Shown: in pieces, positions 8,266-17,027 of the stretch | How positions within the stretch are numbered: position 1 is the first letter of the stretch | How the letters are laid out: every line of letters begins with the position of its first letter | Assembly (NCBI GenBank): GCA_964592645.1 | Contig: CAZQFV010000006.1 | Location: 62,001 to 126,000 of the forward strand | Source: CAZQFV01 sp964592645 | Lineage (GTDB): Bacteria > Chloroflexota > Chloroflexia > DTKN01 | Reading direction: 5' to 3' | Length of the DNA stretch: 64,000 nt | Made by a program: the position numbers and the translations under genes | The notes under the pieces: generated by a model | What the model saw: the letters and a program-made list of their open reading frames with translations, nothing else | The model's database searches: none | Told to the model about the DNA's origin: nothing

Positions 8266-9969
8266 ATGCGAGGCAAGGTTGTATGGCAGCGGGCCGTTTC
8301 TGCCCGCCTTTTCGGCACCCGGCGCGGGGGTGGGAGCCGCACCTGCCGCCTGCCGCGAGCCGTGGGCCGCGGCCGGGCGCTCCGCGCCGCCTGCCTGGCC
8401 GCCGGCTGCGCCGTGCTCCTGGCGGCTACGCTGCGGCCGGCCGGCACCCGGGCCGCTCCCCCCGTTCCTCCCGACTTTCAGAAGGGCCTGTCCTTCGCCG
8501 CCTGGTGGGCCGGGCAGTACCAGGAGCCCGGCGCGGCCCTTTCCCTGGCCGCGCTCCAGGAGACGGGCGCCAATTGGATCAGCCTGATCGTCACCGCCTA
8601 CCAGGAGCACTACGACTCCACGACCATCGACTACTCCAGCCCCCACACCCCCACCGACGCCGACCTGGTCCACGTCATCGCCCTGGCCCATAGGATGGGC
8701 CTGAAGGTGATGCTCAAGCCCCACCTGGACCTGGCCGACGAGGCCGTGAGCGGCAAATGGCGCGGCGACATCGGCAGCGGATTTGTCGGCGAGGACCAGT
8801 GGGCCGCCTGGTTCGAGTCCTACGAGGCCTTTATTGAGCACTATGCCGAGCTGGCCCAGGCCCACGGGGTGGAGCAGTTCTGCATCGGCACCGAGCTGCT
8901 GGGGACGACCCACCGCGCCGCGGAGTGGCGGAAGATCGCCGCCGACGTGCGGGCGGTCTACGGCGGGCCCATCGTCTATGCCGCGCTGCACAGCGGCGAG
9001 GAACGGGAGATCACCTGGTGGGACGCCGTCGACCTCATCGGCGTCGACGCCTACTATCCCCTGAACCACGATCCGGCCCTGCACCCCACCGTGGAGCAGT
9101 TGGAGCCCTCTTGGGGCGAGCCCAAGACGGTGCTGGCCGGCCTCTACGCCGCCTACGGCAAAAAGATCATCTTCACCGAGATCGGCTACCGCAGCCACCA
9201 CGGCTGCAGCGTCCACCCCTGGGACTCCCTGGCGCAATCCGAGATCGACGACGCCGAGCAGGCCCACGCCTACGAAGCGGCCTTCCGGCAGGTCTACGGC
9301 CAACCCTGGCTGGGCGGGATGTTCTGGTGGTCGTGGTACGCCGACCGCTTCAAGAGCGGCCCCTGCGACGACTCCTACTCACCCCTGGACAAGCCGGCCG
9401 AGGATGTCATCCGCGCCTGGTATGGGGGGATAGACTCCCCAGACGAACCGCCCCTCCTCCCCGACTACCACGACACGCTGGACCTCTACGCCGAAGGGCT
9501 GGCCGGCAACTGGCAGGACTGGTCCTGGGGCGCGGTCGTCGACCTGGCCTCGACCGACCTCGCCCACTCCGGGACGCGCGCCATCCGGGTCGCTACGTCG
9601 CCCTGGGGGGCGCTTTCCCTACGAGGACCTTCCTTCGATCCCCGCTCCTACGCCTGGCTCGAGTTCTACGTGCGCGCCGCCGTGGGCAGCGCGCCGGACC
9701 TCCAGGTATTCCTGGATGCGGCCGACGGCACCCGCCTGGCCGCCGTGCCGGTGAACGACTGCCGCTTCAGCGACGGGCCGCTCGGCGACGCCGGCTGGAC
9801 GCGCGTGCGCATCCCGGTGAGCGACCTGGACCCGGACGGACGGCCCGTGGACCGGGTAAGCATCGCCGACCGCGGCGGGACGGCCGCCTCGTTCTGGGTG
9901 GACGACCTGCGGTTCCTGGCCGGAAAGGAGCCGGTAGCGGTGCAGTTCCTGCCGTTCATGGAAAAGTAG
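8266..9969 (+). CDS. Secreted GH113-like glycoside hydrolase
   Basis: The 567-residue protein begins with a long basic N-region and a hydrophobic segment (AACLAAGCAVLLAATL) that looks like an export signal. Residues of about 75-400 are a TIM-barrel glycosidase resembling family GH113 (beta-mannanase-like): GLSFAAWWAGQY, TGANWISLIVTAYQ, MLKPHLDL, EQFCIGTELLG with a likely acid/base Glu, IGVDAYYPL, IFTEIGYRS with a likely nucleophile Glu, and GMFWWSWYADRF. Residues of about 415-567 look like a beta-sandwich carbohydrate-binding or adhesion domain. The ATG at 8266 is preceded by GAGGTG. Its long leader contains the tandem RNA element. The substrate is inferred only from the family. Confidence 0.88.
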   Translation: MRGKVVWQRAVSARLFGTRRGGGSRTCRLPRAVGRGRALRAACLAAGCAVLLAATLRPAGTRAAPPVPPDFQKGLSFAAWWAGQYQEPGAALSLAALQETGANWISLIVTAYQEHYDSTTIDYSSPHTPTDADLVHVIALAHRMGLKVMLKPHLDLADEAVSGKWRGDIGSGFVGEDQWAAWFESYEAFIEHYAELAQAHGVEQFCIGTELLGTTHRAAEWRKIAADVRAVYGGPIVYAALHSGEEREITWWDAVDLIGVDAYYPLNHDPALHPTVEQLEPSWGEPKTVLAGLYAAYGKKIIFTEIGYRSHHGCSVHPWDSLAQSEIDDAEQAHAYEAAFRQVYGQPWLGGMFWWSWYADRFKSGPCDDSYSPLDKPAEDVIRAWYGGIDSPDEPPLLPDYHDTLDLYAEGLAGNWQDWSWGAVVDLASTDLAHSGTRAIRVATSPWGALSLRGPSFDPRSYAWLEFYVRAAVGSAPDLQVFLDAADGTRLAAVPVNDCRFSDGPLGDAGWTRVRIPVSDLDPDGRPVDRVSIADRGGTAASFWVDDLRFLAGKEPVAVQFLPFMEK

Positions 9970-10243
9970 GCGGCTCCTCGGCCGGGCAGGGATCAACCAG
10001 CGCCGGGCCGGACAGGTCTTGGCCCGGGCCCTCCGGGTCCAGGCAGATCGCCGCGATCCGCCCGCAGCGCCGACAGCGCGCTTCCCAGGTGGGCTTTCCC
10101 TTGACCTTGACAAACTCTCCCAGGACATGGCCGCGCTGCTCGGCGGCGACCTGGGCCTGCTCGATCAGCCCGGCCCGCTCGGCGGCACAATAGTCCCCGC
10201 CGCAGGCCCCGAACACCCCCACAACGCAGTCCCTACAGCGCAT
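9956..10243 (-). CDS. Small cysteine-rich zinc-ribbon-like protein, unknown function
   Basis: The 95-residue protein has CRDC at its start, two further cysteines at 14 and 19, then CRRCGRIAAIC and a last DPC. The two CxxC pairs suggest a zinc ribbon or rubredoxin-like knuckle. There is no signal peptide or membrane segment. The ATG at 10243 has GAGGTG seven bases upstream. Its 3' end overlaps the end of the convergent GH113 gene by 14 bases. It lies 22 bases after the end of the GH26-like gene's stop side but starts separately. I do not recognise a named family. Confidence 0.65.
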   Translation of the reverse strand: MRCRDCVVGVFGACGGDYCAAERAGLIEQAQVAAEQRGHVLGEFVKVKGKPTWEARCRRCGRIAAICLDPEGPGQDLSGPALVDPCPAEEPPTFP

Positions 10244-10264
10244 GGCTACACCTCGGCCGATGTC

Positions 10265-11434
10265 TCACTTGAAGGTCGGGTCGCTGATGGCCGCCTTGAA
10301 GGCCGCCAGGCTCTCCGGGCTGGAGGCCACCGACCAGTTGATCGCCGGCCACTCGCGGTCCACCGGCATCTCCAGCAGCAGGACGGCGTGGACCAGCAAG
10401 TACCGCGTGCGGATCGACGTGAAGGCCTCCCGCAGCCAGGCCGCCTTGTCGCCCCCCTGCTCTGCCGTGGCCACCTCGGTGAGCATCACCGGCTTGCCCA
10501 GCTTCTGGGCCACCAGGTACTCGTTGGAGAACAGGTAGTCGAAGGTGCGCCACCGCGCCCAGTCCGCCGTGGTACCCAGCCCGTGGTTCAGGATGGTCGT
10601 CCCGACGAGGTCCACCACGTCGTCGCCCGGGTAGTACTCCTGGGCGTACAACTGCAGCCACATCGCGCTCCACACGAACTGCACATTGTAGGCTCCCTCC
10701 TCGCGGAAGATGGCCACGATGTGGCGGAAGGCCTCCCGGTAGCCCTGAGGATCGCCCTGCCAGGGGTACCAGGGGCGCGTCCCGACGCGCGTGCTCTGCT
10801 CGTGCGCAAAGCGCAGGACGATCGGCACGCCGGCCTCCTTCGCGGCGCGCGCCCAGGAGCGGATGTAGTCGTCGTGCCGGCCGGCGCTGATCGTCTGCAG
10901 GGCGTACTCCGGCTGGACGACCCACGGGGTGGCAAAGTCGCGCTTCCAGGGCTCCCAGGTGATCACCGGCACCAACCCCTTTTGGGCGGCCAGCAACACC
11001 CAGTCGCGGCGAAAGTCGGGGTCGTCGCCCCACGATTGGAACCACAGGACATAGGCCATCTTGTGCTGCAGCAGGGCCTCGAACTGCTCGACGGCGGCAA
11101 AGTTGTCGTAGGGGGAGCTTTCCAGGTATACACCCAGGCCCACGCGGCCGCCGGGGTTGAGCGTAGCCACCGGCGTGGGGGTGGGGCCGGGCGTGGCCGT
11201 CGGCACCGCCGTAGGGTCGCGGGGCACCGTCGGCGGCAGGATCACCGGCGGGACCGGGACGGGCTCCATGGTCAGGTCGGGCGTGCCCCCGAGGAGCGGC
11301 GCCGGGGTGTCCTCCAGGTTCAGCGTCGGCGCGGGGGTGGGTGTCACATCGACGGGCAGGCCGGGGATGCCCACCGTGCAGGCGGCGGCGATGGGCAGCA
11401 GGAGCAGCAGGAGACAAGCGGCGTACTTGCTCAT
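10265..11434 (-). CDS. GH26-like glycoside hydrolase, lipoprotein
   Basis: The 389-residue protein starts with a signal peptide and lipobox (LLLLLPIAAAC), then a Pro/Thr-rich spacer of about 100 residues (many TPTP-like repeats), then a glycosidase barrel similar to GH26 enzymes. Visible motifs are YVLWFQSWGDDP, PVITWEPW, LRFAHEQS with a candidate acid/base Glu, NVQFVWSAMW and PVMLTEVATAEQGG with a candidate nucleophile Glu. It should be anchored outside the membrane. Its ATG overlaps the stop of the GT2 gene (ATGA), so it is the last gene of a three-gene operon of polysaccharide synthesis. It may trim or release the polymer made by its neighbours. Confidence 0.85.
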   Translation of the reverse strand: MSKYAACLLLLLLPIAAACTVGIPGLPVDVTPTPAPTLNLEDTPAPLLGGTPDLTMEPVPVPPVILPPTVPRDPTAVPTATPGPTPTPVATLNPGGRVGLGVYLESSPYDNFAAVEQFEALLQHKMAYVLWFQSWGDDPDFRRDWVLLAAQKGLVPVITWEPWKRDFATPWVVQPEYALQTISAGRHDDYIRSWARAAKEAGVPIVLRFAHEQSTRVGTRPWYPWQGDPQGYREAFRHIVAIFREEGAYNVQFVWSAMWLQLYAQEYYPGDDVVDLVGTTILNHGLGTTADWARWRTFDYLFSNEYLVAQKLGKPVMLTEVATAEQGGDKAAWLREAFTSIRTRYLLVHAVLLLEMPVDREWPAINWSVASSPESLAAFKAAISDPTFK

Positions 11435-12981
11435 GGCGCCTCCTCCGCCCGGCGGGCCCTGCGCCGGGCCGGCCCCAGGCCATACCAGGCGTTGCGCACG
11501 ACACGGCTCAAAAGCAGGATGAAGAAGCCGGCCCAAAAGAGGCTGCCCAGATCGGCCTCGAGCAGCAGGGAACGGGTGGCGACATGGTAGAGGGCGGAGG
11601 CAACCAGGGCCAGGAGCAGGATCGTCTGGGGCAGCACCTCCCGCCAGTACCAGCCGGCGATCGTCTCCTTGCGCGTGACGCGATAGGCCGGCTTGCGCCG
11701 TGGCCCGTAGAACAGCGCCAGGATGGTCGCCCAGGCATAGACCGGGGCCATCCCCAGCCAGGTCTGCCGAGCTCGCCAGAGGGCCTCGTAGGGCAGGCCG
11801 TCGGCCAGGGCGACGAGCAGCAGTTCCACCGCCAGGGCATAGGGCCAGAAACGGGCGGCGTAGTCGGCCTGCGTGGCAACCAACGGATGGATGTCCAACG
11901 TCAGGGCAAAGATGGGGACCACGGCAAAGGTCAGGATGGCGAAGCTGAGCATGTAGAAAAAGCCCAACTCGGAAAACTGTAGGTTCTGGCGCAGGCTCAG
12001 GCCGCGCTTGTTGCCCCAGAAGGTCAGGCGCATCGTGTCCAGGGCCCAGGTGCCGCGCTGCTTGATCATGTTGGGGATGTCCTCCGGCGCCGTCTGCCCC
12101 ACCGCCCCCACGCTCGGCAGGTAGAGGCCCCGCCAGCCCCGGCGCAGCGCCTCCACCCCGGAGTGCAGGTCCTCCACCAGGTTCCAGGTGGGAAAGCCGC
12201 CGATATCGTCCAGGGCCCGGCGCCGCCAGAGCAGCCCGGAGCCGCAGGGAAAGACCGAGTTGGCGGCGTTCTTGGCCAGCATGGCCCGGCGGTAGAACAG
12301 CGGCTCCTGGTTGCCAAAGGGGTCGCCGGCCCCGACCACCGCCTCCTTGATCGTCTGCACGAAAGCCACCTGGGGATCGGCCAGCAACTGGCCCACCGCC
12401 TGGCGGAGGAAGGTGCGCTCGCCCACCAGGTCGTCGGCGTCGCGGGTCTCGACGAACTCGATGTCCGGCGCCAACGCCACCAGCCGTTCCATGGCCGAGT
12501 TCAGGTTGCCGGCCTTGGCCTCGCCGCGCCGCCGTGGGTCGCCGCGCCGCGGCGGCTCATGATAGACCACCGTGGCCGGGGCGTAGTCGAGCCGCAGACG
12601 CTCGACCATGGCCCGCATGCTGGGACGGTGCGCGTCGTCGCTGATCACCAGGAGGAGCCGGCCGGCGGGATAGTCCTGCTCCAGGACGGAGCGGGCCGTC
12701 CTCTCGACCATGTCGGGCGGTTCGCCGTAGGTAGGGATGATCACCCCGATACGCTGCTCCCACCCCTCGGGCACCAGGTAGGTGTCGGGCACGCTGTAGC
12801 GCCAATGGTTGACGACGGTGACCACGGTCATCACCGCCGTCATCAGGCCGGCCAGGGCAAAGGGGACGGCCAGCCAGGGGGCCTGCCAGTTCAGGTGGGT
12901 AAACATCCAGGGCAGGTACCAGGACGTAGCCAGGAGGAGCAGGATGCCGGCGAGGCGGATCTTCCAGTTGTCGACCTTCAC
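11431..12981 (-). CDS. Processive membrane glycosyltransferase, family GT2 (cellulose-synthase-like)
   Basis: The 516-residue protein has two N-terminal membrane helices (AGILLLLATSWYLPWMF; LAVPFALAGLMTAVMTVV), a GT2 catalytic domain and about four C-terminal helices. The catalytic pattern is readable: VIIPTYGEP, ISDDAHRPSM, ETRDADD (metal-binding DxD type), WNLVEDLHSG (base) and KQRGTWALD in place of Q-x-x-R-W. This layout is that of BcsA-like synthases that both polymerise and export a glycan; the PilZ domain of BcsA is absent. The GTG start at 12981 overlaps the stop of the upstream gene (GTGA). The polymer is unknown. Confidence 0.9.
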   Translation of the reverse strand: MKVDNWKIRLAGILLLLATSWYLPWMFTHLNWQAPWLAVPFALAGLMTAVMTVVTVVNHWRYSVPDTYLVPEGWEQRIGVIIPTYGEPPDMVERTARSVLEQDYPAGRLLLVISDDAHRPSMRAMVERLRLDYAPATVVYHEPPRRGDPRRRGEAKAGNLNSAMERLVALAPDIEFVETRDADDLVGERTFLRQAVGQLLADPQVAFVQTIKEAVVGAGDPFGNQEPLFYRRAMLAKNAANSVFPCGSGLLWRRRALDDIGGFPTWNLVEDLHSGVEALRRGWRGLYLPSVGAVGQTAPEDIPNMIKQRGTWALDTMRLTFWGNKRGLSLRQNLQFSELGFFYMLSFAILTFAVVPIFALTLDIHPLVATQADYAARFWPYALAVELLLVALADGLPYEALWRARQTWLGMAPVYAWATILALFYGPRRKPAYRVTRKETIAGWYWREVLPQTILLLALVASALYHVATRSLLLEADLGSLFWAGFFILLLSRVVRNAWYGLGPARRRARRAEEAP

Positions 12982-14549
12982 CGCGCACCTCCGGCGGAGA
13001 TGCGCTGCCAGACCTCCACCCGGACCGGGTAGCGGACATAGTTCCAGTCGGCGCCCAGGGCGATGACGTTGCTGGTGGAGGAAAAGACCTGCCGATAGCT
13101 CCCACACTGCAAAATCCCCTGGCGCACGGCCGGAGGCCAGGCATACGACCCCTGGGAATCGACGAACCAGTCGTAGGCACAGAGGTCCATCTCGGCCTCG
13201 CCGTGGGTGATGCGGTAGTAGTCGTAGACGTCCCAGGGTGAGGTGATGCGCCCCTGGGCGTACAGGTACATCGTGTAGGGCCAGGACTCGTTGACCAGCA
13301 GCTTCTGGCCGGGCTGGACATGGGCCACCAGGTACTCCGCGGCCGGCCGCGGGTCGGGCCAGGCGTGGTCGGACTGGTTCACCTGGATGGCGGCGTAGGC
13401 GCCCAGGACCAGGACGATGGACAGGGCGGCGCTCCGGGTGAGCCACAGGCGCCAGGCCGGGGGCCGGCGGGGCCCGCTCGCCGGCGCCGGAGCGTCCACG
13501 GCCCACTCCTCCCCGGCCGCCCGGCGGGCCCGCCCCAGGCCGTCCCAGAGGGCGCCGAGGGCCAGGCCGGCCAGGGGATAGGACAGGGCAAAGGAAAAGA
13601 CCAGGTGTTTGTTCACACTCACCGGGTTGGCCGACAGGAGGTGGTAGGCCGGCCACAGGAGCAGGTTCAGCAGGAGCACCGTGGCCAGGCCGCGCCGGCG
13701 GCGGGCCACGAGCCAGCCGCCCAGGGAGAGCAGGGCCGGCAGCGCGCCGGCGTAGAGGATGCCGGCCAGGATCATCGAGCGGCTCACGCCAAAGGTGGGC
13801 TTGTTCACGGTTTGCCAGGCCACCAGCGCCGCCACCTGCTGGCGCGCCGGCAGCAGAAAGGCCAGGGTGATGGCCAGGGCGATGAACCCCCAGATGCCTA
13901 CATCGAGCAGAAACTTGGACCGGCGCAGGAAGAAGAGCACCCCCAGGAGCGGCAGCAGCATCAGGCCCATGGGGTACTTGGAGAACAGGCCGAACATGAA
14001 GGCGACGGCGGCGATCCCCAGGTAGAAGCGCTGGTCGCGCCGGGCCAGCTCGGTGATGGCCCAGAAGGCCACGGCCACCCCGGTGAGGGCCGGGGCGTCG
14101 TAGACGCCCAGGCGGGCCAGCGCCAGCAGCGGCCCACACAGAGCCAGGGCCAGGGCCGTCCAGAAGGCCGCCCGCGGGCCGAACAGGTTCTCGGTGGCCC
14201 GCAGGATGGCGGCGAAGGCGGCCGTCACCAGGAGCAGGGCGAGGAGGCGCGTGCCTACCAGCCCGGCCACGCGGAACCCGACGCCGGCCAGCGCCGGCCA
14301 GAGCAGCGAACCGGCAAACCAGCCCATGTAGCCGTCGCTCAGGCCATAGCCCTCCAGCGTGCGCTGGCCGGCCGTGATATAGATGGCCTCGTCGAAGAAC
14401 GGGCCGTTGTAATCGATGGTCGCCAGGCTGACGATGAACCACAGGGCGACAATCAGCCAGGCGGCCCAACGCAAGCCGCGCAAAGGTCCCCCTTTTGGCA
14501 ATTCACATTTGCCAGTGCGGAGTATACCCGATTCGCCCCCGGACCGCAA
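12978..14549 (-). CDS. Membrane glycosyltransferase, GT39/ArnT-like
   Basis: The roughly 520-residue multi-spanning protein resembles dolichyl- or undecaprenyl-phosphate-sugar:protein/lipid glycosyltransferases. It has about ten hydrophobic helices, an early acidic motif NGPFFDEAIYI in the first extracytoplasmic loop (the D-E pair is typical of the GT-C active site), and a C-terminal soluble domain. It is first in an operon with the GT2 and the GH26-like gene. The start is uncertain: the frame opens at TTG 14549, while internal TTG codons at 14483 and 14474 sit close behind a GGGGGA site. Confidence 0.82.
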   Translation of the reverse strand: MRSGGESGILRTGKCELPKGGPLRGLRWAAWLIVALWFIVSLATIDYNGPFFDEAIYITAGQRTLEGYGLSDGYMGWFAGSLLWPALAGVGFRVAGLVGTRLLALLLVTAAFAAILRATENLFGPRAAFWTALALALCGPLLALARLGVYDAPALTGVAVAFWAITELARRDQRFYLGIAAVAFMFGLFSKYPMGLMLLPLLGVLFFLRRSKFLLDVGIWGFIALAITLAFLLPARQQVAALVAWQTVNKPTFGVSRSMILAGILYAGALPALLSLGGWLVARRRRGLATVLLLNLLLWPAYHLLSANPVSVNKHLVFSFALSYPLAGLALGALWDGLGRARRAAGEEWAVDAPAPASGPRRPPAWRLWLTRSAALSIVLVLGAYAAIQVNQSDHAWPDPRPAAEYLVAHVQPGQKLLVNESWPYTMYLYAQGRITSPWDVYDYYRITHGEAEMDLCAYDWFVDSQGSYAWPPAVRQGILQCGSYRQVFSSTSNVIALGADWNYVRYPVRVEVWQRISAGGAR

Positions 14550-14653
14550 GCGCCTGCATCACCTTGCCCAGGCTGCCGATGTAATCGGATGGTAACCTCT
14601 CCCCCTTGTTCAGGGTCGGCCCCCTGACATACACTACGGAAAATAGAACTGGT

Positions 14654-14732
14654 TGATCTCTGCATAGATCCCTAAAGTCAGGGCACGCGGATTTCGGCTT
14701 CAAGGTAGTATGGCGAGCTATGCAGGAGTCAG
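14654..14732 (+). repeat. 75-bp dispersed repeat with inverted ends, copy 1
   Basis: The copy begins TGATCTCTGCATAGATCCC and ends AGCTATGCAGGAGTCA. CTGCATAG and CTATGCAG are perfect inverted ends, and an inner hairpin CCCT-aaagtc-AGGG is present. Related copies lie at 17421, 31567 (minus) and 32729. The ATG at 14710 inside it opens in frame with the kinase gene. Confidence 0.85.
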
Positions 14733-14748
14733 TAACCGAGGGAAACCC

Positions 14749-16077
14749 TTGGAACGTTTGGCCGGGCATCACGTCGGCAAATACCGCATCCTGGGAGAGA
14801 TCGGCCGAGGCACGGTTGGCAGCGTCTACCGGGCCTACGACCCCGACCTGGACCGCGACGTAGCCATCAAGATCTTGTCCCCCCGGAGCACCTGGGACCA
14901 AAACTTTGTGCAGGACTTTGTCCAGCGGGCCCGGCTCACGGCGCGCCTGCAGCACCCCCACCTGGTGGCCGTCTACGACCTGGGGCAGCGCGAGGGCTGG
15001 TACTGCATCGTGATGGAGCTCCTGGAAGGGATCTCCCTCCACGACCTGGCCCGGCTGCGCGGCGGCCTGCAGCTCAACGAGGTCTGCGCCATCACCCGGC
15101 AACTGGCCGGCGCGCTCGACTATATCCACGGCCAGGGGCTGGTCCACGGCGACGTGCGCGCCGGCAACGCCATCCTCACTCCGCCCGACCGGGTCGTCCT
15201 CACCGAACTGGGCGTCGTCCGCGCCAGCTGGGAGGGGCGCATCGCCGCCGGCGCGGTCACGGCGGCCATCGCCCCCGAGCAGGTCTCCGGGGCGGAGCTG
15301 GGGCCGTGGACCGACCTGTACTCCCTGGGGGCCATCGTCTACGAGCTGCTCACGGCACGCCCCCTCTTCACCGCTGAAACGGTCCCGGCGCTGCTGCACC
15401 AGGTGCTCAACTGGCCGGTTCCTCCGCTGGCGCCGCCGCGTCCCGACCTGCCGGCAGCCGCGGAACAGGTCCTGCAGCGGGCCCTGGCCAAGGATCCGCA
15501 GGCCCGCTACGGCAGCGGCGCCGCGCTGGCGATGGCGCTGGAAGAGGCGGCGGCGCGGCCGGCCCCTCCCATGCGGCCGGCCTGGCCGTCCGTACCGGCC
15601 GGCCAGGCCGGCCCTGCCGCTCCCGGCCCAGACCAACCGGCGCCGCTCGTCTTTTCGACCGCGCCGGGCGCGGGCCCCGTGGGGACTCTTTCTCAGGCGG
15701 CGGCCCCCGGGGAGCCCGCGGCAAGATCCTCCCCCCCTTCCGCCGGGCCAGCAGCGCCCGAAGCCCGGCCCCAAGAGGTCCGGCGCATCGTCTCTGCCGC
15801 GCCGGGATCGCCGCCGCCGGCCGCACCCACGCCCGCGAGCGCCGCGGTGCCCCCGCCGCGCCGGCCGGTCCGGCCGGGGAGCCCCGCCGAGCGCCTGGTC
15901 CCCAGCAGGGCAGCGATCACCCGGGTGGCCCCCGCCCCGGCGCCGGAGCCAGAACCGGCAGCCGGGCAGCCGGCCCCGCGCCGCCCGCCACCATGGCTGT
16001 GGGTCGCGCTCGGCGCCGAGCTGCTCATCCTGCTCGTGGGAGTGGTGCTGCTCGTCCTGTTCCTTGTTGGGAAGTAG
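14749..16077 (+). CDS. Divergent serine/threonine protein kinase, tail-anchored
   Basis: The 442-residue protein has a Hanks-type kinase fold (residues 11-275), a 135-residue Pro/Ala-rich linker and one C-terminal membrane helix (LLILLVGVVLLVLFLV). The glycine loop IGRGTVGSV and Lys41 in VAIK are normal. The catalytic loop reads HGD (133-135) instead of HRD, with R137 in place of the usual Lys and N140 kept; the DFG motif is replaced by ELG (153-155). The loss of the metal-binding Asp suggests weak or no catalysis. I chose TTG 14749, with GAGGGA five bases upstream; the alternative ATG 14710 lies inside a dispersed repeat and would add 13 repeat-derived residues. Confidence 0.88.
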   Translation: MERLAGHHVGKYRILGEIGRGTVGSVYRAYDPDLDRDVAIKILSPRSTWDQNFVQDFVQRARLTARLQHPHLVAVYDLGQREGWYCIVMELLEGISLHDLARLRGGLQLNEVCAITRQLAGALDYIHGQGLVHGDVRAGNAILTPPDRVVLTELGVVRASWEGRIAAGAVTAAIAPEQVSGAELGPWTDLYSLGAIVYELLTARPLFTAETVPALLHQVLNWPVPPLAPPRPDLPAAAEQVLQRALAKDPQARYGSGAALAMALEEAAARPAPPMRPAWPSVPAGQAGPAAPGPDQPAPLVFSTAPGAGPVGTLSQAAAPGEPAARSSPPSAGPAAPEARPQEVRRIVSAAPGSPPPAAPTPASAAVPPPRRPVRPGSPAERLVPSRAAITRVAPAPAPEPEPAAGQPAPRRPPPWLWVALGAELLILLVGVVLLVLFLVGK

Positions 16078-16139
16078 AGAGCAAAATGCCGGGGCGTCGG
16101 GCCCGGCCGTGGGAAGCCATGCCCGGATGCTCTCCGCGG

Positions 16140-17027
16140 TTATGTCCCTTGGGCCCCATCCTGTCCGGCAGCATCGAGCTCCACGGCCCGCCGCAGCGCG
16201 GCGACGGCCACCTCGATCATGCGGTCGTCGGGCTCGCGGGTGGTGATGCGCTGCAGCAGGAGCGCCGGGGCCATAAGGACGCGCACGGCCGGCCGGTCGA
16301 ACCACTCGGCCCCCAGGCGCATCAGCTCGTAGGAGATGCCGGCCAGCACCGGGACAAGCAGGATGCGCGAGAGCAGACGCCAGGCAAAGGGCAGCCCGCC
16401 CAGCGGGGCGAAGAGGGGGATCGAAAGGACCACCACCAGCAGCAAAAAGGCCGTGCCGCAGCGCGTGTGCGCCGTGCTGAAAGGACGCACGCTGGCGATA
16501 TCCAGCCCGGCACCCGACTCCAGGGCATTCACCGCCTTGTGCTCGGCGCCGTGGTAGGCAAAGACGCGCTTGATGTCGCGCATCTGGGAGACGGCGATAA
16601 AGTAGAGTAGCACGATTCCCAGCCGCAGCAGCCCCTCCAGGAGCACCTGTAGCCACGGGGCCGTCACGGCGCGCTCGATCAGCCGCACCAGCAGCAGCGG
16701 TACGACGAAAAAGAGGCCCACCGCCAGGAGCAGCGACACCGCCAGGATCCCGGCCATCTCCCGCGGCCCCACCTGGTAATCGCTCTCGCCCAGGGCCACG
16801 TTGGCCGAATAGTTCAGCGCCCGGACGCCCAGTTTCAGCGTGTCCCACAGGCTGAACAGCCCCCGCAGGAACGGCCAGCGCGTCCACGATCGGGACGGCC
16901 CAGGCAGCCGCTCATCGTGCAGCACGATCTCTCCCTGGGGATTGCGCACGGCGATGGCCATGGCCTGCTGGCCGCGGATCATCACCCCCTCCAACAACGC
17001 CTGCCCACCATAGTGCCACTTGCTCAT
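16140..17027 (-). CDS. DUF1385 family integral membrane protein
   Basis: The 295-residue protein opens with YGGQALLEGVMIRG, the hallmark of the DUF1385 (YqhQ-like) family, followed by two groups of membrane helices separated by the conserved YHGAEHKAVNALE and FSTAHTRCGTAFLL. The biochemical role of the family is not established. Its ATG overlaps the queD stop (ATGA), so it is translated with that gene. Confidence 0.92.
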   Translation of the reverse strand: MSKWHYGGQALLEGVMIRGQQAMAIAVRNPQGEIVLHDERLPGPSRSWTRWPFLRGLFSLWDTLKLGVRALNYSANVALGESDYQVGPREMAGILAVSLLLAVGLFFVVPLLLVRLIERAVTAPWLQVLLEGLLRLGIVLLYFIAVSQMRDIKRVFAYHGAEHKAVNALESGAGLDIASVRPFSTAHTRCGTAFLLLVVVLSIPLFAPLGGLPFAWRLLSRILLVPVLAGISYELMRLGAEWFDRPAVRVLMAPALLLQRITTREPDDRMIEVAVAALRRAVELDAAGQDGAQGT

